The notes beneath the pieces are model-generated. The model was not told the DNA's origin. It did not search any database and was given only the letters and a program-made list of their open reading frames with translations. A stretch of DNA of 64,000 nucleotides from Methanofollis fontis (lineage in GTDB: Archaea > Halobacteriota > Methanomicrobia > Methanomicrobiales > Methanofollaceae), in contig NZ_PGCL01000001.1 of the NCBI RefSeq assembly GCF_004297185.1, positions 620,001-684,000 on the forward strand, given 5' to 3'. The position numbers and the translations under genes are program-made. This document shows, one piece after another, positions 44,329 through 52,998 of the stretch (the first letter of the stretch is position 1; the number at the start of each line of letters is the position of its first letter).

Positions 44329-46022
44329 TCGTCGCCGGCGCCGACCTGCGGGATCGGCGGGTCGCCTCCAGAAAGGAGTTTCTGCTGGTCTCCGGTGGGA
44401 ACTGGGCCTCTTCGTCGCTTGCCGGGAACACGCGGAAGTATCATGGTCTCCTGGTCGCAGGCGGGCGCCTTCTCCTCTCCGGGCTCGACGAATATCTCGA
44501 CGGAAAGGCACTGACGCCGGCGGCATATGCGGGCGGAGACGACGACCGCGGCCTTTCCCATCTCCATGGTGTCTCCCTGGACCCTGATCCCGTCTTCTGG
44601 TACCGGGCGGCCGGGGCGGCGATGAAAAAGAGCATCCGGTTTGACGGCATCCTCAGAGTGCGCTATGAGATTGAGGGTGAGGGGGGCCTGCGGGTGGCCC
44701 CCCTGATCGCCGATCGCGGCATCCATGAGGTCAGGACGGAGTATGCGATCCGCCCCGAACCCCTGCCGGGAGGTGTCCGCGCCGGTCCGCTCACGCTCCG
44801 CTCTGATATGCCCTTCACCCCCGCCCCCTGCCTCTACCGCGATGTGATATATCCGGAAGACCGGGAACGGGGCTATGCCTTCCAGGAACACCTCTACTGT
44901 CCCGGGTATTTTTCCGGGCGGGGGAGGGCGTTCCGGCTTGAAGTGACGGCGGACGGCGTTGGACCGACCCCCTCCCCCCTCCCGGATACGAAGCCCGTAT
45001 CCTGGCTGGACCGGGCCGCCGACTCGTTCCTGGTCGGCGACACGATCCTGGCCGGATACCACTGGTTTCCCGAACCCTGGGGCAGGGACACCTTTGTCGC
45101 CCTTCCGGGGCTGCTGCTCTGCCGGGGGCGGTTTGAGGAGGCGCGCGCGGTGTTCAGGTGGTTCTCCCGGCAGATCCGGGGAGGGCTGATCCCGAACCGC
45201 GTCCCCGGCGGATACACTTCCAGCGACGCACCCCTCTGGTTTGTCCATGCACTGGAGCGCTATGTTGAACTCAGCGGTGACGATGCTTTTTTCCGTGAGA
45301 TGCGGGGCGCCGTCGAGGAGATCGTCGGCGGCTATCCGGGGAGTGCCGTGGCACACCTGGATGGTGCGCTGGTGACGGTTGCGCCACGGAGCACCTGGAT
45401 GGACACGCCCCACACCCCGAGGGCCGGAAAACCGGTGGAGGTGAACGCCCTCTGGATCGCCGCCCTCCGGTGTGCCGAGAGCCTCGGGATCGATACGCCG
45501 GTTTCGGCGGACGAGGCGCAATCCGCCTTTTCATCATTCTGGAACGACGATGCCGTGTGTTTCTATGACCTCCTCGATCCTGACGACCCCGCCGTCAGGC
45601 CGAACCAGGTGATCGCCCTCGCCCTGGGGATCCCGGACCCCTCCCGCGCCCGCAGAGCCCTCGAGACCGTCGGGAGGGAGTTGCTCACGCCCTTCGGGCT
45701 GCGGACCCTCTCCCCGCGCGAAGAGGGGTATGCGGGCCGGTTTGCCGGCGACCGCACCTATCACAACGGCACGGTATGGCCGTGGCTTATCGGCCCCTAT
45801 ATCGACGCCCTCAGGCAGTACGGCCTCAGTCCGCGGACCGATGTCCTCCTCGGCCCCCTCCTCTGCCATCTGGCCGATGCCGGTCTCGGCACCATCTCCG
45901 AGTGTTTCGACGGCGACCCGCCCCACCGCCCAGCTGGCGCCATATCGCAGGCATGGAGCGTGGCCGAGGTGCTCAGGGCGGTGCTCTGCACACCCTCCGG
46001 GGGTGATGGGGACGGGGCATGA
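44316..46022 (+). CDS. glycogen debranching enzyme (amylo-alpha-1,6-glucosidase)
   Basis: The protein of about 568 residues has an N-terminal beta-domain starting EFLLVSGGNWASSSLAGN and an (alpha/alpha)6 GH133-type catalytic domain. Active-site motifs are WFPEPWGRDTFVALPG, STWMDTPHTPRAGKP, VRPNQVIALAL, YHNGTVWPWLIGPYIDAL and GTISECFDGDPPHRP. It removes alpha-1,6-linked glucose stubs from branched glycogen. The GTG at 44316 lies ten bases after GGAGG; an ATG at 44307 is one base after it and less likely. The end overlaps the kinase-like gene by 17 bases. Confidence 0.9.
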   Translation: MRAVIVAGADLRDRRVASRKEFLLVSGGNWASSSLAGNTRKYHGLLVAGGRLLLSGLDEYLDGKALTPAAYAGGDDDRGLSHLHGVSLDPDPVFWYRAAGAAMKKSIRFDGILRVRYEIEGEGGLRVAPLIADRGIHEVRTEYAIRPEPLPGGVRAGPLTLRSDMPFTPAPCLYRDVIYPEDRERGYAFQEHLYCPGYFSGRGRAFRLEVTADGVGPTPSPLPDTKPVSWLDRAADSFLVGDTILAGYHWFPEPWGRDTFVALPGLLLCRGRFEEARAVFRWFSRQIRGGLIPNRVPGGYTSSDAPLWFVHALERYVELSGDDAFFREMRGAVEEIVGGYPGSAVAHLDGALVTVAPRSTWMDTPHTPRAGKPVEVNALWIAALRCAESLGIDTPVSADEAQSAFSSFWNDDAVCFYDLLDPDDPAVRPNQVIALALGIPDPSRARRALETVGRELLTPFGLRTLSPREEGYAGRFAGDRTYHNGTVWPWLIGPYIDALRQYGLSPRTDVLLGPLLCHLADAGLGTISECFDGDPPHRPAGAISQAWSVAEVLRAVLCTPSGGDGDGA

Positions 46023-46953
46023 ACAGCACGTCGCCACGCTCTACCCGGGCGATCCCTTCAGGGACTGGATTGCAGAACTGCTCGGGCACCGTCTGCGGCG
46101 GCAGGACGCTCCGGCCCGGGTGTCCCTGATCCGCCCGTCGTCCCATACTGTCTGCCGCTATACGTTCCAGAACGGGCCCTCGGTGGTCGCCAAGTTCTTC
46201 GCCGAACCCACCGGGGCAAACCACTGTTATAACCCTGAGAAAGGGATGAACCGGGAGTATCGTCTCCTGAAACGGGCGATGCATGTGATCCCTGTCTCTG
46301 AACCGCTTGGCATCCGAAAGGACTACAATTGTGTGCTCGTCACCTCCTATCTGCCGGGAAAACCGCTTTCCCGGTCCCTCAGGGATGATCCCGGTCTGCA
46401 TGATCGCCTCGCTGCCGTTGCCGATCTCCTGCGCCACCTCCATTCCATCAGATCGTCCCGCTACTCGATGGAGCGTGAGTTCTCGAACGTGCACGATGTG
46501 CTCGACCAGAACCGTCTTTCTGCCGGGGTGCGGGATCGGTTCAACCGTCTCCTCGGGGAATGGTGGCATTCCGGGGATCTCGAGCGGAAAGGCGGGTGCA
46601 TGATCCACCGGGACGCCACGCCGGCGAATTATATCTTCGGTCCGGCGGGTGTTGCGGCGATCGACTTCGAGAGCGCCTGGACGGGGGGGCATCCGGTCCA
46701 TGATGTTGGTGTGTTCTGTGCCGAGATCAAGTATGCCTTCAAACGGCGGTATGACAATCCGGAGGCTGCAGAGCCGTATATCGGGCAATTTCTCCGGCAG
46801 TATGCCCGTTCCTCCAGAAGATTTTCTTCGGTCACCGGATGCGTGCCTTTTTATATGGGGCTCGGGTATCTGAGGATGGCACGACTCGGTCTCGGGGGGG
46901 AGGAACGAGAATGGCTGATACAGGAGGCAATGCGATGTCTGGTGCGCCGGTAG
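46006..46953 (+). CDS. APH-fold small-molecule kinase in the glucan operon
   Basis: The 315-residue protein has the aminoglycoside/choline-kinase fold: VVAKFF supplies the ATP-binding lysine, MIHRDATPANYIF (about residue 202) the catalytic aspartate and asparagine, and VAAIDFESAW the metal-binding aspartate. It should phosphorylate a small hydroxylated substrate. Its place after a debranching enzyme that releases free glucose, and before a HAD protein, makes a sugar the likely substrate. Maltokinases share this fold but are longer. The start overlaps the upstream gene and its end overlaps the HAD gene by 19 bases. Confidence 0.8.
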   Translation: MGTGHEQHVATLYPGDPFRDWIAELLGHRLRRQDAPARVSLIRPSSHTVCRYTFQNGPSVVAKFFAEPTGANHCYNPEKGMNREYRLLKRAMHVIPVSEPLGIRKDYNCVLVTSYLPGKPLSRSLRDDPGLHDRLAAVADLLRHLHSIRSSRYSMEREFSNVHDVLDQNRLSAGVRDRFNRLLGEWWHSGDLERKGGCMIHRDATPANYIFGPAGVAAIDFESAWTGGHPVHDVGVFCAEIKYAFKRRYDNPEAAEPYIGQFLRQYARSSRRFSSVTGCVPFYMGLGYLRMARLGLGGEEREWLIQEAMRCLVRR

Positions 46954-47606
46954 ACTTTTCGCGGGTGAGGGGCGTTCTGTTCGACTGCTACGACACCCTG
47001 ATCGATATCAGCACCGACGAACGGAGCATCCGCCCCTATGAAGCGCTCAGTTCCTGGGTGTCCTATCAGGGGGTCAGGATCTGCCCGGACGAACTGCGTG
47101 AGGAGTACAGGCGCCGGATCGGGGAGGCGATGGAGGGGACCGAAGAGGACTACCCGGAGATCCGGGTGGAGGATATCTTCGCCGGGATCTGCCGGGACTA
47201 CGCCGTCTGGCCGATCGACACGGCGATGACCGGGATACTGCTCGCCCGCTCCTTCAGGGCGGCAACCGTCCGCAAGATCTGCGCCTTCCCCCGCAGTCGT
47301 CACCTCCTCTCCGCACTCAACGCCTATCCGCTCGGCATCGTCTCCAATGGCCAGCGTGTCTTCTCTGAGATCGAACTGCGGATGTTCGGGCTCTTCCCGT
47401 TTTTCCAGACCGTGGTCTTCTCATCTGACGTGGGATACAAAAAACCCGATGAGCGGATCTTCCGCACCGCCCTGCAGAGACTCCATATCGAACCCCATGA
47501 GGGCCTCTTTATCGGGGACTCGCAGAAGAACGACGTGCTGCCCTCACGCCGCCTCGGTCTGCAGGCCCTCCACATCAACGAGGCGTGGTCGCTCTTCTCG
47601 GTCTGA
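46935..47606 (+). CDS. HAD-family hydrolase, last gene of the glucan operon
   Basis: The 223-residue protein has the haloacid dehalogenase-like fold: VLFDCYDTLIDI (nucleophile D, with tyrosine two residues later), IVSNGQRVFSE, VGYKKPDERIFRTAL with the motif III lysine, and FIGDSQKNDV. It is probably a sugar or nucleotide phosphatase. The ATG at 46935 follows GGAGG by seven bases and lies inside the end of the kinase gene, so the two are coupled. A decayed paralogue sits at the other end of the operon. Confidence 0.82.
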   Translation: MSGAPVDFSRVRGVLFDCYDTLIDISTDERSIRPYEALSSWVSYQGVRICPDELREEYRRRIGEAMEGTEEDYPEIRVEDIFAGICRDYAVWPIDTAMTGILLARSFRAATVRKICAFPRSRHLLSALNAYPLGIVSNGQRVFSEIELRMFGLFPFFQTVVFSSDVGYKKPDERIFRTALQRLHIEPHEGLFIGDSQKNDVLPSRRLGLQALHINEAWSLFSV

Positions 47607-47651
47607 AGAGCCTTCAGAAATAAAAAAAGTGTGTGTGCCTGAAATATCCCT

Positions 47652-48215
47652 TCAGGCGGACTGTGCACCGCGCATGGCGATGCCGGCGGCGATGGAGATG
47701 ATGCCGAAGGCGATCATGAGCACGCCGAGGTAGAGGGCGACCAGGACGATCCCGCCGAACACCGGGAAGAATATGAAGACACCGCCGACGATGACCGAGA
47801 GGGCGCCGGAGAGGCCGAGGAGCAGACGGTTTGCCGTCCCCTCGACGGTGAAGATGGCGAGGGCGATATCCGAGAAGCCGACGACGATCATCATGGCGGC
47901 GATCAGGGTGACCAGGGCTGCGGCCATCACCCAGGGCCAGGCGATGGCGGCGATGCCCAGGATGAGTGTGAGGATGCCGAAGAGCAGTGCCACGGTCGTG
48001 CCGGTCTCACCGACCCGCTGCTTCAGCGCAAAGATGATGGTCATGATGCCGTAGACGATTGCAAGGGCGCCGAAGAGGATCATCAGGATCTCGAGGGTGA
48101 TCCCGGTCCAGAGGAGAACGGCGATGCCGATGATGAGGGCGAATATCCCCCTGACGATGAAGGAGCCCCACTCTGCAGGCTCCCTCTCGATGATCATAAC
48201 TTCTGTCTCTTCCAT
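47652..48215 (-). CDS. HdeD/DUF308 family membrane protein
   Basis: The 187-residue protein has six hydrophobic helices in three similar pairs, with repeated IxGI and LxxLFG patterns (ALIIGIAVLLWTGITLEIL, FGILTLILGIAAIAWPW, LSVIVGGVFIFFPVFGGIV). This is the DUF308/HdeD arrangement, known from acid resistance in enteric bacteria but of unknown role in archaea. It has its own TATA box and is convergent with the glucan operon, separated by 45 bases. Confidence 0.85.
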   Translation of the reverse strand: MEETEVMIIEREPAEWGSFIVRGIFALIIGIAVLLWTGITLEILMILFGALAIVYGIMTIIFALKQRVGETGTTVALLFGILTLILGIAAIAWPWVMAAALVTLIAAMMIVVGFSDIALAIFTVEGTANRLLLGLSGALSVIVGGVFIFFPVFGGIVLVALYLGVLMIAFGIISIAAGIAMRGAQSA

Positions 48216-48234
48216 GCTTCAAAAAGCGGCAGAG

Positions 48235-48244
48235 AATTATTTAT
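48235..48244 (-). promoter_or_regulatory. TATA box of the HdeD-like gene
   Basis: Reverse-strand GGATAAATAATT lies about 20-30 bases before the ATG at 48215, implying a very short leader. Confidence 0.5.
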
Positions 48245-48288
48245 CCCTGTCGAAATCGTCCTGGAAGCGCCCCTGGTGGGGAGATCCG

Positions 48289-49008
48289 TCATTGAGATGC
48301 ATCAGGCTGGCGGCCTGGTTCTGCCCCCTTCCCCTCCCCCCGGATCCGCCGTGCGATCAGGGCGGCCAGAAAGACCGCGAAGATTCCGGTGAGGAAGATG
48401 CCGTCGAAGACGCCCGCTCCCCCGATGGAGAGGACAGATGCCGATCCGGCGGCGATATGACCGATGGTCCCCGGCGTGACCAGGTGGAAGATGTCGGCGC
48501 CGAGCAGGGTGCCCATCGCCCCGGCGGCATAGGCGGTGCCCGGCGCCGTGATGTCGGCCCCGGTCATCAGGATGCCGGCAAACGCCCCGGCTAGCGGTGC
48601 GATATAGAAGGGCATCAGGATGCCCTGACCCGGTGTCGGTGTCGAAAAGTAGTAGGAGACCGCCGCAACGAAGAGGACGGCGAGGATCATGGGTCCGGGT
48701 CGCACCCGCCGCCGTGCGATGAGTTCGACCGAGATGATCAGGGGGATGAGACAACCGCCGGCGTTCACGGCCAGCGTCACGTTCTCGATGGCATAAAATG
48801 GGATGTCGATGAAACTGCCGATCAGTGCCCCGATGGTCATCAGTATCGCACTCAGTGCCGGCATCCCTGCTAGTTCGAATGCCTCCTCGCTGATGATGAT
48901 ATAGAGATAGAGGAGGAGCACCGGAATCATCAGCAGACCGAGGACCAGGATCACCTCGGATGAGAAGAGCGGTATAAAGGCGATTGCGGGAAATCCCATC
49001 TGGACCAT
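48289..49008 (-). CDS. DUF1614 family membrane protein
   Basis: The product of about 239 residues has eight hydrophobic segments. Between them lie VNAGGCLIPLIISVEL, GADITAPGTAYAAGAMGTLLGAD and SIGGAGVFDGIFLTGIFAV, glycine-rich motifs that fit the archaeal/bacterial DUF1614 family. Function is unknown; a transport role is plausible from topology. I chose the ATG at 49008; another ATG nine bases in is possible, while the longer upstream frame is antisense to the rhodanese gene. Confidence 0.75.
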   Translation of the reverse strand: MVQMGFPAIAFIPLFSSEVILVLGLLMIPVLLLYLYIIISEEAFELAGMPALSAILMTIGALIGSFIDIPFYAIENVTLAVNAGGCLIPLIISVELIARRRVRPGPMILAVLFVAAVSYYFSTPTPGQGILMPFYIAPLAGAFAGILMTGADITAPGTAYAAGAMGTLLGADIFHLVTPGTIGHIAAGSASVLSIGGAGVFDGIFLTGIFAVFLAALIARRIRGEGKGAEPGRQPDASQ

Positions 49009-49144
49009 CACGCCAGTTATGGTAGTCCCCGATATAAACCCATCCCTGCGGGATGACGCCGCATACCTCCAGCCGATGCCGTGTCTCCGTCGAGGGACTC
49101 CGGGTGTGGAAAGGTATTTCCCATCCCTGGTGATCACCCCCACC

Positions 49145-49555
49145 ATGGTTCGATGGGGCGGGGCGGCGCTGCTCCTGATGGCGGTGCTGGTGCTCGCTGC
49201 CCCTGGGTGCACCGGCGGGGAGGACGGGGGTGTGCGGGAGATCGATGTGTCAGGGGCGCGTTCATTGATCGAGGAACGGCAGGGCGACCCCTCCTTTGTG
49301 ATTCTGGATGTCAGGACGCCTGAAGAATATCTCTCCGGGCACATCGAAGGTGCGATCAATATTGATTATTATGATCCGGCATTCAGGGACGGGATCGACC
49401 GTCTCGATCGCTCGGCGACCTATCTCGTCTACTGCCGGACGGCGGTGCGGAGTGCCGCCGCCACCGCAATCATGGCGGAGATGGGGTTTGATGATCTCTA
49501 TGATATGCAGGGCGGGATTGTGCAGTGGAGGGCCTCGGGCTATCCGACCACCTGA
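49145..49555 (+). CDS. secreted rhodanese-domain lipoprotein
   Basis: The 136-residue product has a signal peptide ending in a lipobox-like AAPGC (mature chain from about C22) and one rhodanese domain: VILDVRTPEEYLSGHIEGAINI and LVYCRTAVRSAAAT with the active cysteine. It should handle sulfane sulfur or act as a redox-active thiol outside the cell. The ATG at 49145 directly precedes the signal peptide; the longer upstream frame is not protein-like. It converges on another lipoprotein gene, with three bases between their stops. Confidence 0.85.
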   Translation: MVRWGGAALLLMAVLVLAAPGCTGGEDGGVREIDVSGARSLIEERQGDPSFVILDVRTPEEYLSGHIEGAINIDYYDPAFRDGIDRLDRSATYLVYCRTAVRSAAATAIMAEMGFDDLYDMQGGIVQWRASGYPTT

Positions 49556-49558
49556 GGA

Positions 49559-50005
49559 TCAGGGGGAGGGGGTGATCTCCCGCTCCCCTCCACCTGTGCC
49601 CGGTGTATAGGTGGCGGTGGCATCATGGACGGTGCGCCCCCACCGGTCCAGCACCATCACCTCGACGGTGAGGGGGACGCCCGGTTGTGCCGGCGCCGGC
49701 GGGAGTTCGATGGGGTGTGTGGCGGAGATGTCTGTATAGGTCCGCCCGGCGACCGCATCGAGAGTGGTCGAACCGAGGGTCATCGTATAGGTCACCGAGT
49801 ATTCGGCCGGTTCGGCACTCTCCGGGACGACGCGGACCAGGATCTCGTCCGGGGTGCCGCCGGTGTGGACCGCCTCCATCGTGAACCTGACCGGGGGAGG
49901 GAGGGTGCCGTCCGGTGCCCCGATGCACCCCGCCGTCACCGCCATGCTCAGCAGGAGCAGGAGCATGCACTGCCAGATCGTCATTGGTACAGGTGTTGAG
50001 GGCAT
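49559..50005 (-). CDS. lipoprotein of unknown function
   Basis: The 148-residue product has a signal peptide (WQCMLLLLLSMAVTAGC) with a lipobox-like VTAGC and a beta-rich domain resembling an immunoglobulin-like sandwich (VRFTMEAVHTGG, EYSVTYTMTLGS, PLTVEVMVLDRWG). No catalytic motif is visible. The ATG at 50005 follows GGAAGGG and is seven bases after the stop of the TudS-like gene, so both are probably on one transcript. Confidence 0.7.
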   Translation of the reverse strand: MPSTPVPMTIWQCMLLLLLSMAVTAGCIGAPDGTLPPPVRFTMEAVHTGGTPDEILVRVVPESAEPAEYSVTYTMTLGSTTLDAVAGRTYTDISATHPIELPPAPAQPGVPLTVEVMVLDRWGRTVHDATATYTPGTGGGEREITPSP

Positions 50006-50012
50006 GGATCCA

Positions 50013-51011
50013 TCACCCTTCCGGTGCCACTTCCCGGTATTCCCGCCCCTCATGGGAGAGATCAGGGGCCACCTCGACCAGGTCCGGGGGGAACGGCGTG
50101 AAAAATGTCTGCTCTCCCAGATATTCGTCCCCGAAGCGTGCGATCCAGGACCGCAGGATGGTGAGGTTCGGGCAGATCGTCACCCTGTCCTGCCGGTAGC
50201 GTTCGAGTGTGTCAAGGAAGAGGGTTTTTTCATCAGGGGTGAGTTCATCGCTGAAGTGCCCGAAGGCGTGCATGAGCGCATTGATGGTCGCGGTGTAGCG
50301 GGGGGGGTGGTGGAGGGCGGCGATCAGATGGGCCCTGTAGTCCTGCACCACCTCTGCAAACGCCTTTCTGTCCGGGTTTGCGACAATCCGGCCGAGGTGC
50401 TCCAGTTCACCCTGGTTGTATGCCATGAGCAGGAACTTGTTGCGGGCGTGGAATGCCTGGAGGTCGCGGATCCGCTCCGACGTTTGCACCTGCCTGAACT
50501 CCGCCAGAGTGAAGAGGCGGGTGAGGAAATATTCCCGGATCTGCCGGTTCCGCAGTCTCCCCTCGTCTTCGATCGGCATGTCGGGAAATCTGGAGAATAC
50601 TGCCTCTGCAAAGAGTCCTCTGCCTTTTTCCGCCACCTGTGCAGTTTCTGGTGAGCGGTATATCCGCACGTCCTTGGTCCCGCAGGAGGGGGAGCGGGAC
50701 TTCAGGATAAAGCCGTCGATATCACCGATGGCGTCGAGGTATCTGTCTGAGAACGCCCTCATCCTCTCCGTGACATCCATCCCGCTCTCAGGCTGGACAA
50801 GACGCACCCCCTCGCCGGATGCGACGAGTCTCACCGGTTTCCTCGGAACGCCCAGCCCGATCTCCACCTCCGGGCAGACGGGGACGAATTCGGCATACCC
50901 CTTGAGCGCCCGGACCACATTGCTGCCGATCATGTCGCCGTTCCAGCGGCAGTGGTCGAACTCGACGCACCTGCTCGCTACAATCCTGGGGCGCTGGAAG
51001 ATCCGGATCAT
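50013..51011 (-). CDS. TudS-like (DUF523) - DUF1722 fusion protein
   Basis: The 332-residue protein has an N-terminal DUF523 domain (about 1-150) with ASRCVEFDHC, FVPVCPEVEIGLG and LKSRSPSCG. Three of these cysteines match the ligands of the [4Fe-4S] cluster in the thiouracil desulfurase TudS. The C-terminal DUF1722 domain (about 180-320) is helical, with FHARNKFLLMAYNQGELEHLG. This two-domain form is widespread and its reaction is unsettled; desulfuration of a thiolated nucleobase is one possibility. It is divergent from the UbiA gene. Confidence 0.82.
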   Translation of the reverse strand: MIRIFQRPRIVASRCVEFDHCRWNGDMIGSNVVRALKGYAEFVPVCPEVEIGLGVPRKPVRLVASGEGVRLVQPESGMDVTERMRAFSDRYLDAIGDIDGFILKSRSPSCGTKDVRIYRSPETAQVAEKGRGLFAEAVFSRFPDMPIEDEGRLRNRQIREYFLTRLFTLAEFRQVQTSERIRDLQAFHARNKFLLMAYNQGELEHLGRIVANPDRKAFAEVVQDYRAHLIAALHHPPRYTATINALMHAFGHFSDELTPDEKTLFLDTLERYRQDRVTICPNLTILRSWIARFGDEYLGEQTFFTPFPPDLVEVAPDLSHEGREYREVAPEG

Positions 51012-51105
51012 ATACGGCGCACTGGCGCCCCCCCATATTATAGATTTTCCATCACCCCCTCCGCGCACCGTCAGGCTTATCTCTGTGAGATCCTCTCCTG
51101 TGCTC

Positions 51106-52017
51106 ATGGTGCCGCCCGACGCCCCGTCCATCCCGGCCCTTATCAGGATGGCCAGGCTTCCGTTTCTCCCTGGCGGTATACTCCTGTTTTTCTTCGGGGT
51201 GCTGTGTGCGGCCTGGAACGGGGCGGCAGTCCAGATCGATCTCCTTCTCCTTCCCCTTCTCGTCCTGCTTACCGGTCAGGCATCGGTCTCCTTCTCCAAC
51301 GATTATTTCGACCGGCAGAGCGATAGGAAGGGGATGCAGACCCCCCTCTCAGGCGGGAGCGGGGTGCTGCTCGTGCGCCCCGACCTTGCCGGAGCGGCCC
51401 GCCGGATCGCCCTGCTCCTCATCGCCGTCTCGGTTCTCTCGGCCGCTGTGTGCGTGGTGTTCACCGCCATCCCGCCGGTATTCTTCCCGTTTGCGGTTGC
51501 CGGTGCCCTTACCGGATGGTATTACACGGCCCCGCCCCTCTCCCTCGCCTACCGGGGTATGGGCGAGGCGGCGACGATGACGGCCTTCGGACTGTTCATG
51601 CCCGGTGCCGGATACATCGCCGCTGCCGGGGAGTTGAACGCCGGTTTTGCCGTGATAATGCTGCCACTCCTCTGTCTGGGTCTATTTTTTATCCTGACGG
51701 TGGAACTCCCGGACCTGGAATGCGATCGCGCCGTCGAAAAATGGACATATGTTGCACGGAACGGCAGAAAAAATGCGTATCGACTGATCGCATCCACTGC
51801 AGCCGCAGGATCCGGGCTGTTTCTGGCAGGGGCGGCGGTATCCCTCATCTATCCGGCCATTGCGGCGGCATCCCTCCTGCCGCTTGCGGTGGGCATCGCC
51901 GGTCTCCGTTCCCCTGACCACCGGGGGAATGCGATCGCCGCCGCCAAACTGAATATGGCCGCTCTCAAGGCGTTTCTGCTTCTCTCCTGTATCGCCCTCG
52001 CCGTCTCACTCCTCTGA
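51106..52017 (+). CDS. UbiA-family prenyltransferase
   Basis: The 303-residue membrane protein has about eight helices and both aspartate-rich motifs of the UbiA superfamily: NDYFDRQSDR (about residue 64) and ELPDLECDR (about 202). It should transfer a prenyl chain, possibly geranylgeranyl, to an acceptor such as a quinol-like ring or a lipid precursor. In archaea, one member makes digeranylgeranylglyceryl phosphate; whether this is that enzyme cannot be told here. Its last bases overlap the convergent VOC gene by 12. Confidence 0.85.
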   Translation: MVPPDAPSIPALIRMARLPFLPGGILLFFFGVLCAAWNGAAVQIDLLLLPLLVLLTGQASVSFSNDYFDRQSDRKGMQTPLSGGSGVLLVRPDLAGAARRIALLLIAVSVLSAAVCVVFTAIPPVFFPFAVAGALTGWYYTAPPLSLAYRGMGEAATMTAFGLFMPGAGYIAAAGELNAGFAVIMLPLLCLGLFFILTVELPDLECDRAVEKWTYVARNGRKNAYRLIASTAAAGSGLFLAGAAVSLIYPAIAAASLLPLAVGIAGLRSPDHRGNAIAAAKLNMAALKAFLLLSCIALAVSLL

Positions 52018-52365
52018 CTCCCCCTGCCAGAGCCCGAACCGGTTGCCCTCCGTATCCTCACAGACTGCCAGCCAGCCCATGCCCGGCACGGCAGTCCTTC
52101 CGGTCAGCACCCTCCCGCCGAGATCCCTGATCCGCTCCAGATAGTCATCGATCGACAGCACGTCGATATAGAGCATCATGCACTGACCCGCCTCCTCCCG
52201 CCTGAAGAGGTCGCCGCCGATGCCGCCGCCGGCAGAAATCGCCCAGAAATCCTTCTTGAATGGCACCGGAAAGGGCTCGATCTTCCAGCCGAAGAGTTCA
52301 CGGTAAAAATTGCCTGCCCTCCCGGTATCGTCGGCGGGCACCTCGAACCATGTCACATGGGGCAT
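52006..52365 (-). CDS. VOC (glyoxalase-fold) family protein
   Basis: The 119-residue protein has the paired beta-alpha-beta-beta-beta units of the VOC fold: HVTWFEVPADDTGRAGNFYR at the start and GWLAVCEDTEGNRFGLWQ at the end. The metal-binding glutamates of true glyoxalases are not clearly present, so a binding or unknown enzymatic role is more likely. It overlaps the UbiA gene tail to tail. Confidence 0.8.
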   Translation of the reverse strand: MPHVTWFEVPADDTGRAGNFYRELFGWKIEPFPVPFKKDFWAISAGGGIGGDLFRREEAGQCMMLYIDVLSIDDYLERIRDLGGRVLTGRTAVPGMGWLAVCEDTEGNRFGLWQGESEE

Positions 52366-52404
52366 GGTGCGGTGTAACCCGTTACCCGATAAAGGGGTTT
52401 TCCC

Positions 52405-52983
52405 TCATTTCCCCTTCCTGAAATACTGGAAGAGGCGGATGTCGCCGGGCATGGTTCGCCCCTTCGGGAAGGTGCCTTCGGCCGATTGCCTGATATCCTC
52501 CACTGAGTAGAAGGCCTTTGGCGAGATCTCCCTGACCTTCCGGATCACGTCCGGGACATTCCGCCGCCGCACGACGGTGAAGAGCACCTTGCTCGGGGCC
52601 ACCATCCCCTGCCCGTCCATCACTGTCACGCCGTAGCCCGCCCCACGCAGGGTGCCGATCAGGGTGTTCGCATCCTGTTGTACGATGATCCTGACCACTG
52701 CATGCCCCATGGCGATCTTCTCCTCGACCATGATGCCGATGTAGTTGCCCGCCGCAAATCCGCCTGCATAGGCGATATAATTCACATAATTCGTGAGATT
52801 TGAGAAGATCTGCCCGATAGCAATCAGCCAGATCAGGATCTCGAAGAACCCGAGAATGGGGGCGGCGATCTTCATGCCCCGGTTGACCACGATGATCCGC
52901 ATCGTGCCGAGGGTCACATCGGCGATCCTGGAGAGAAATATCAGAACCGGGAGCAGAATGCCTGAAAACACCCATGGTTCCAT
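52405..52983 (-). CDS. DUF2179/DUF5698 (UPF0316) membrane protein
   Basis: The 192-residue protein has three membrane helices in its first 100 residues (VLIFLSRIADVTLGTMRII is the characteristic start) and a cytoplasmic domain with VRIIVQQDANTLIGTLRGAG and FTVVRRRNVPDVIRKVREI. This matches UPF0316, found in many bacteria and archaea. The second part is a small ligand-binding-like domain. Function is unknown. It starts 15 bases after the M20 gene stop on the same strand, so they may be co-transcribed. Confidence 0.82.
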   Translation of the reverse strand: MEPWVFSGILLPVLIFLSRIADVTLGTMRIIVVNRGMKIAAPILGFFEILIWLIAIGQIFSNLTNYVNYIAYAGGFAAGNYIGIMVEEKIAMGHAVVRIIVQQDANTLIGTLRGAGYGVTVMDGQGMVAPSKVLFTVVRRRNVPDVIRKVREISPKAFYSVEDIRQSAEGTFPKGRTMPGDIRLFQYFRKGK

Positions 52984-52998
52984 CCCTGTCCCCTCCTT

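Noticed and set aside
43084-44526. 480-residue reverse-strand open frame across the second glycosyltransferase gene
   Set aside because: It is antisense to a gene with clear GT4 motifs, has shadow-type composition and no good start.
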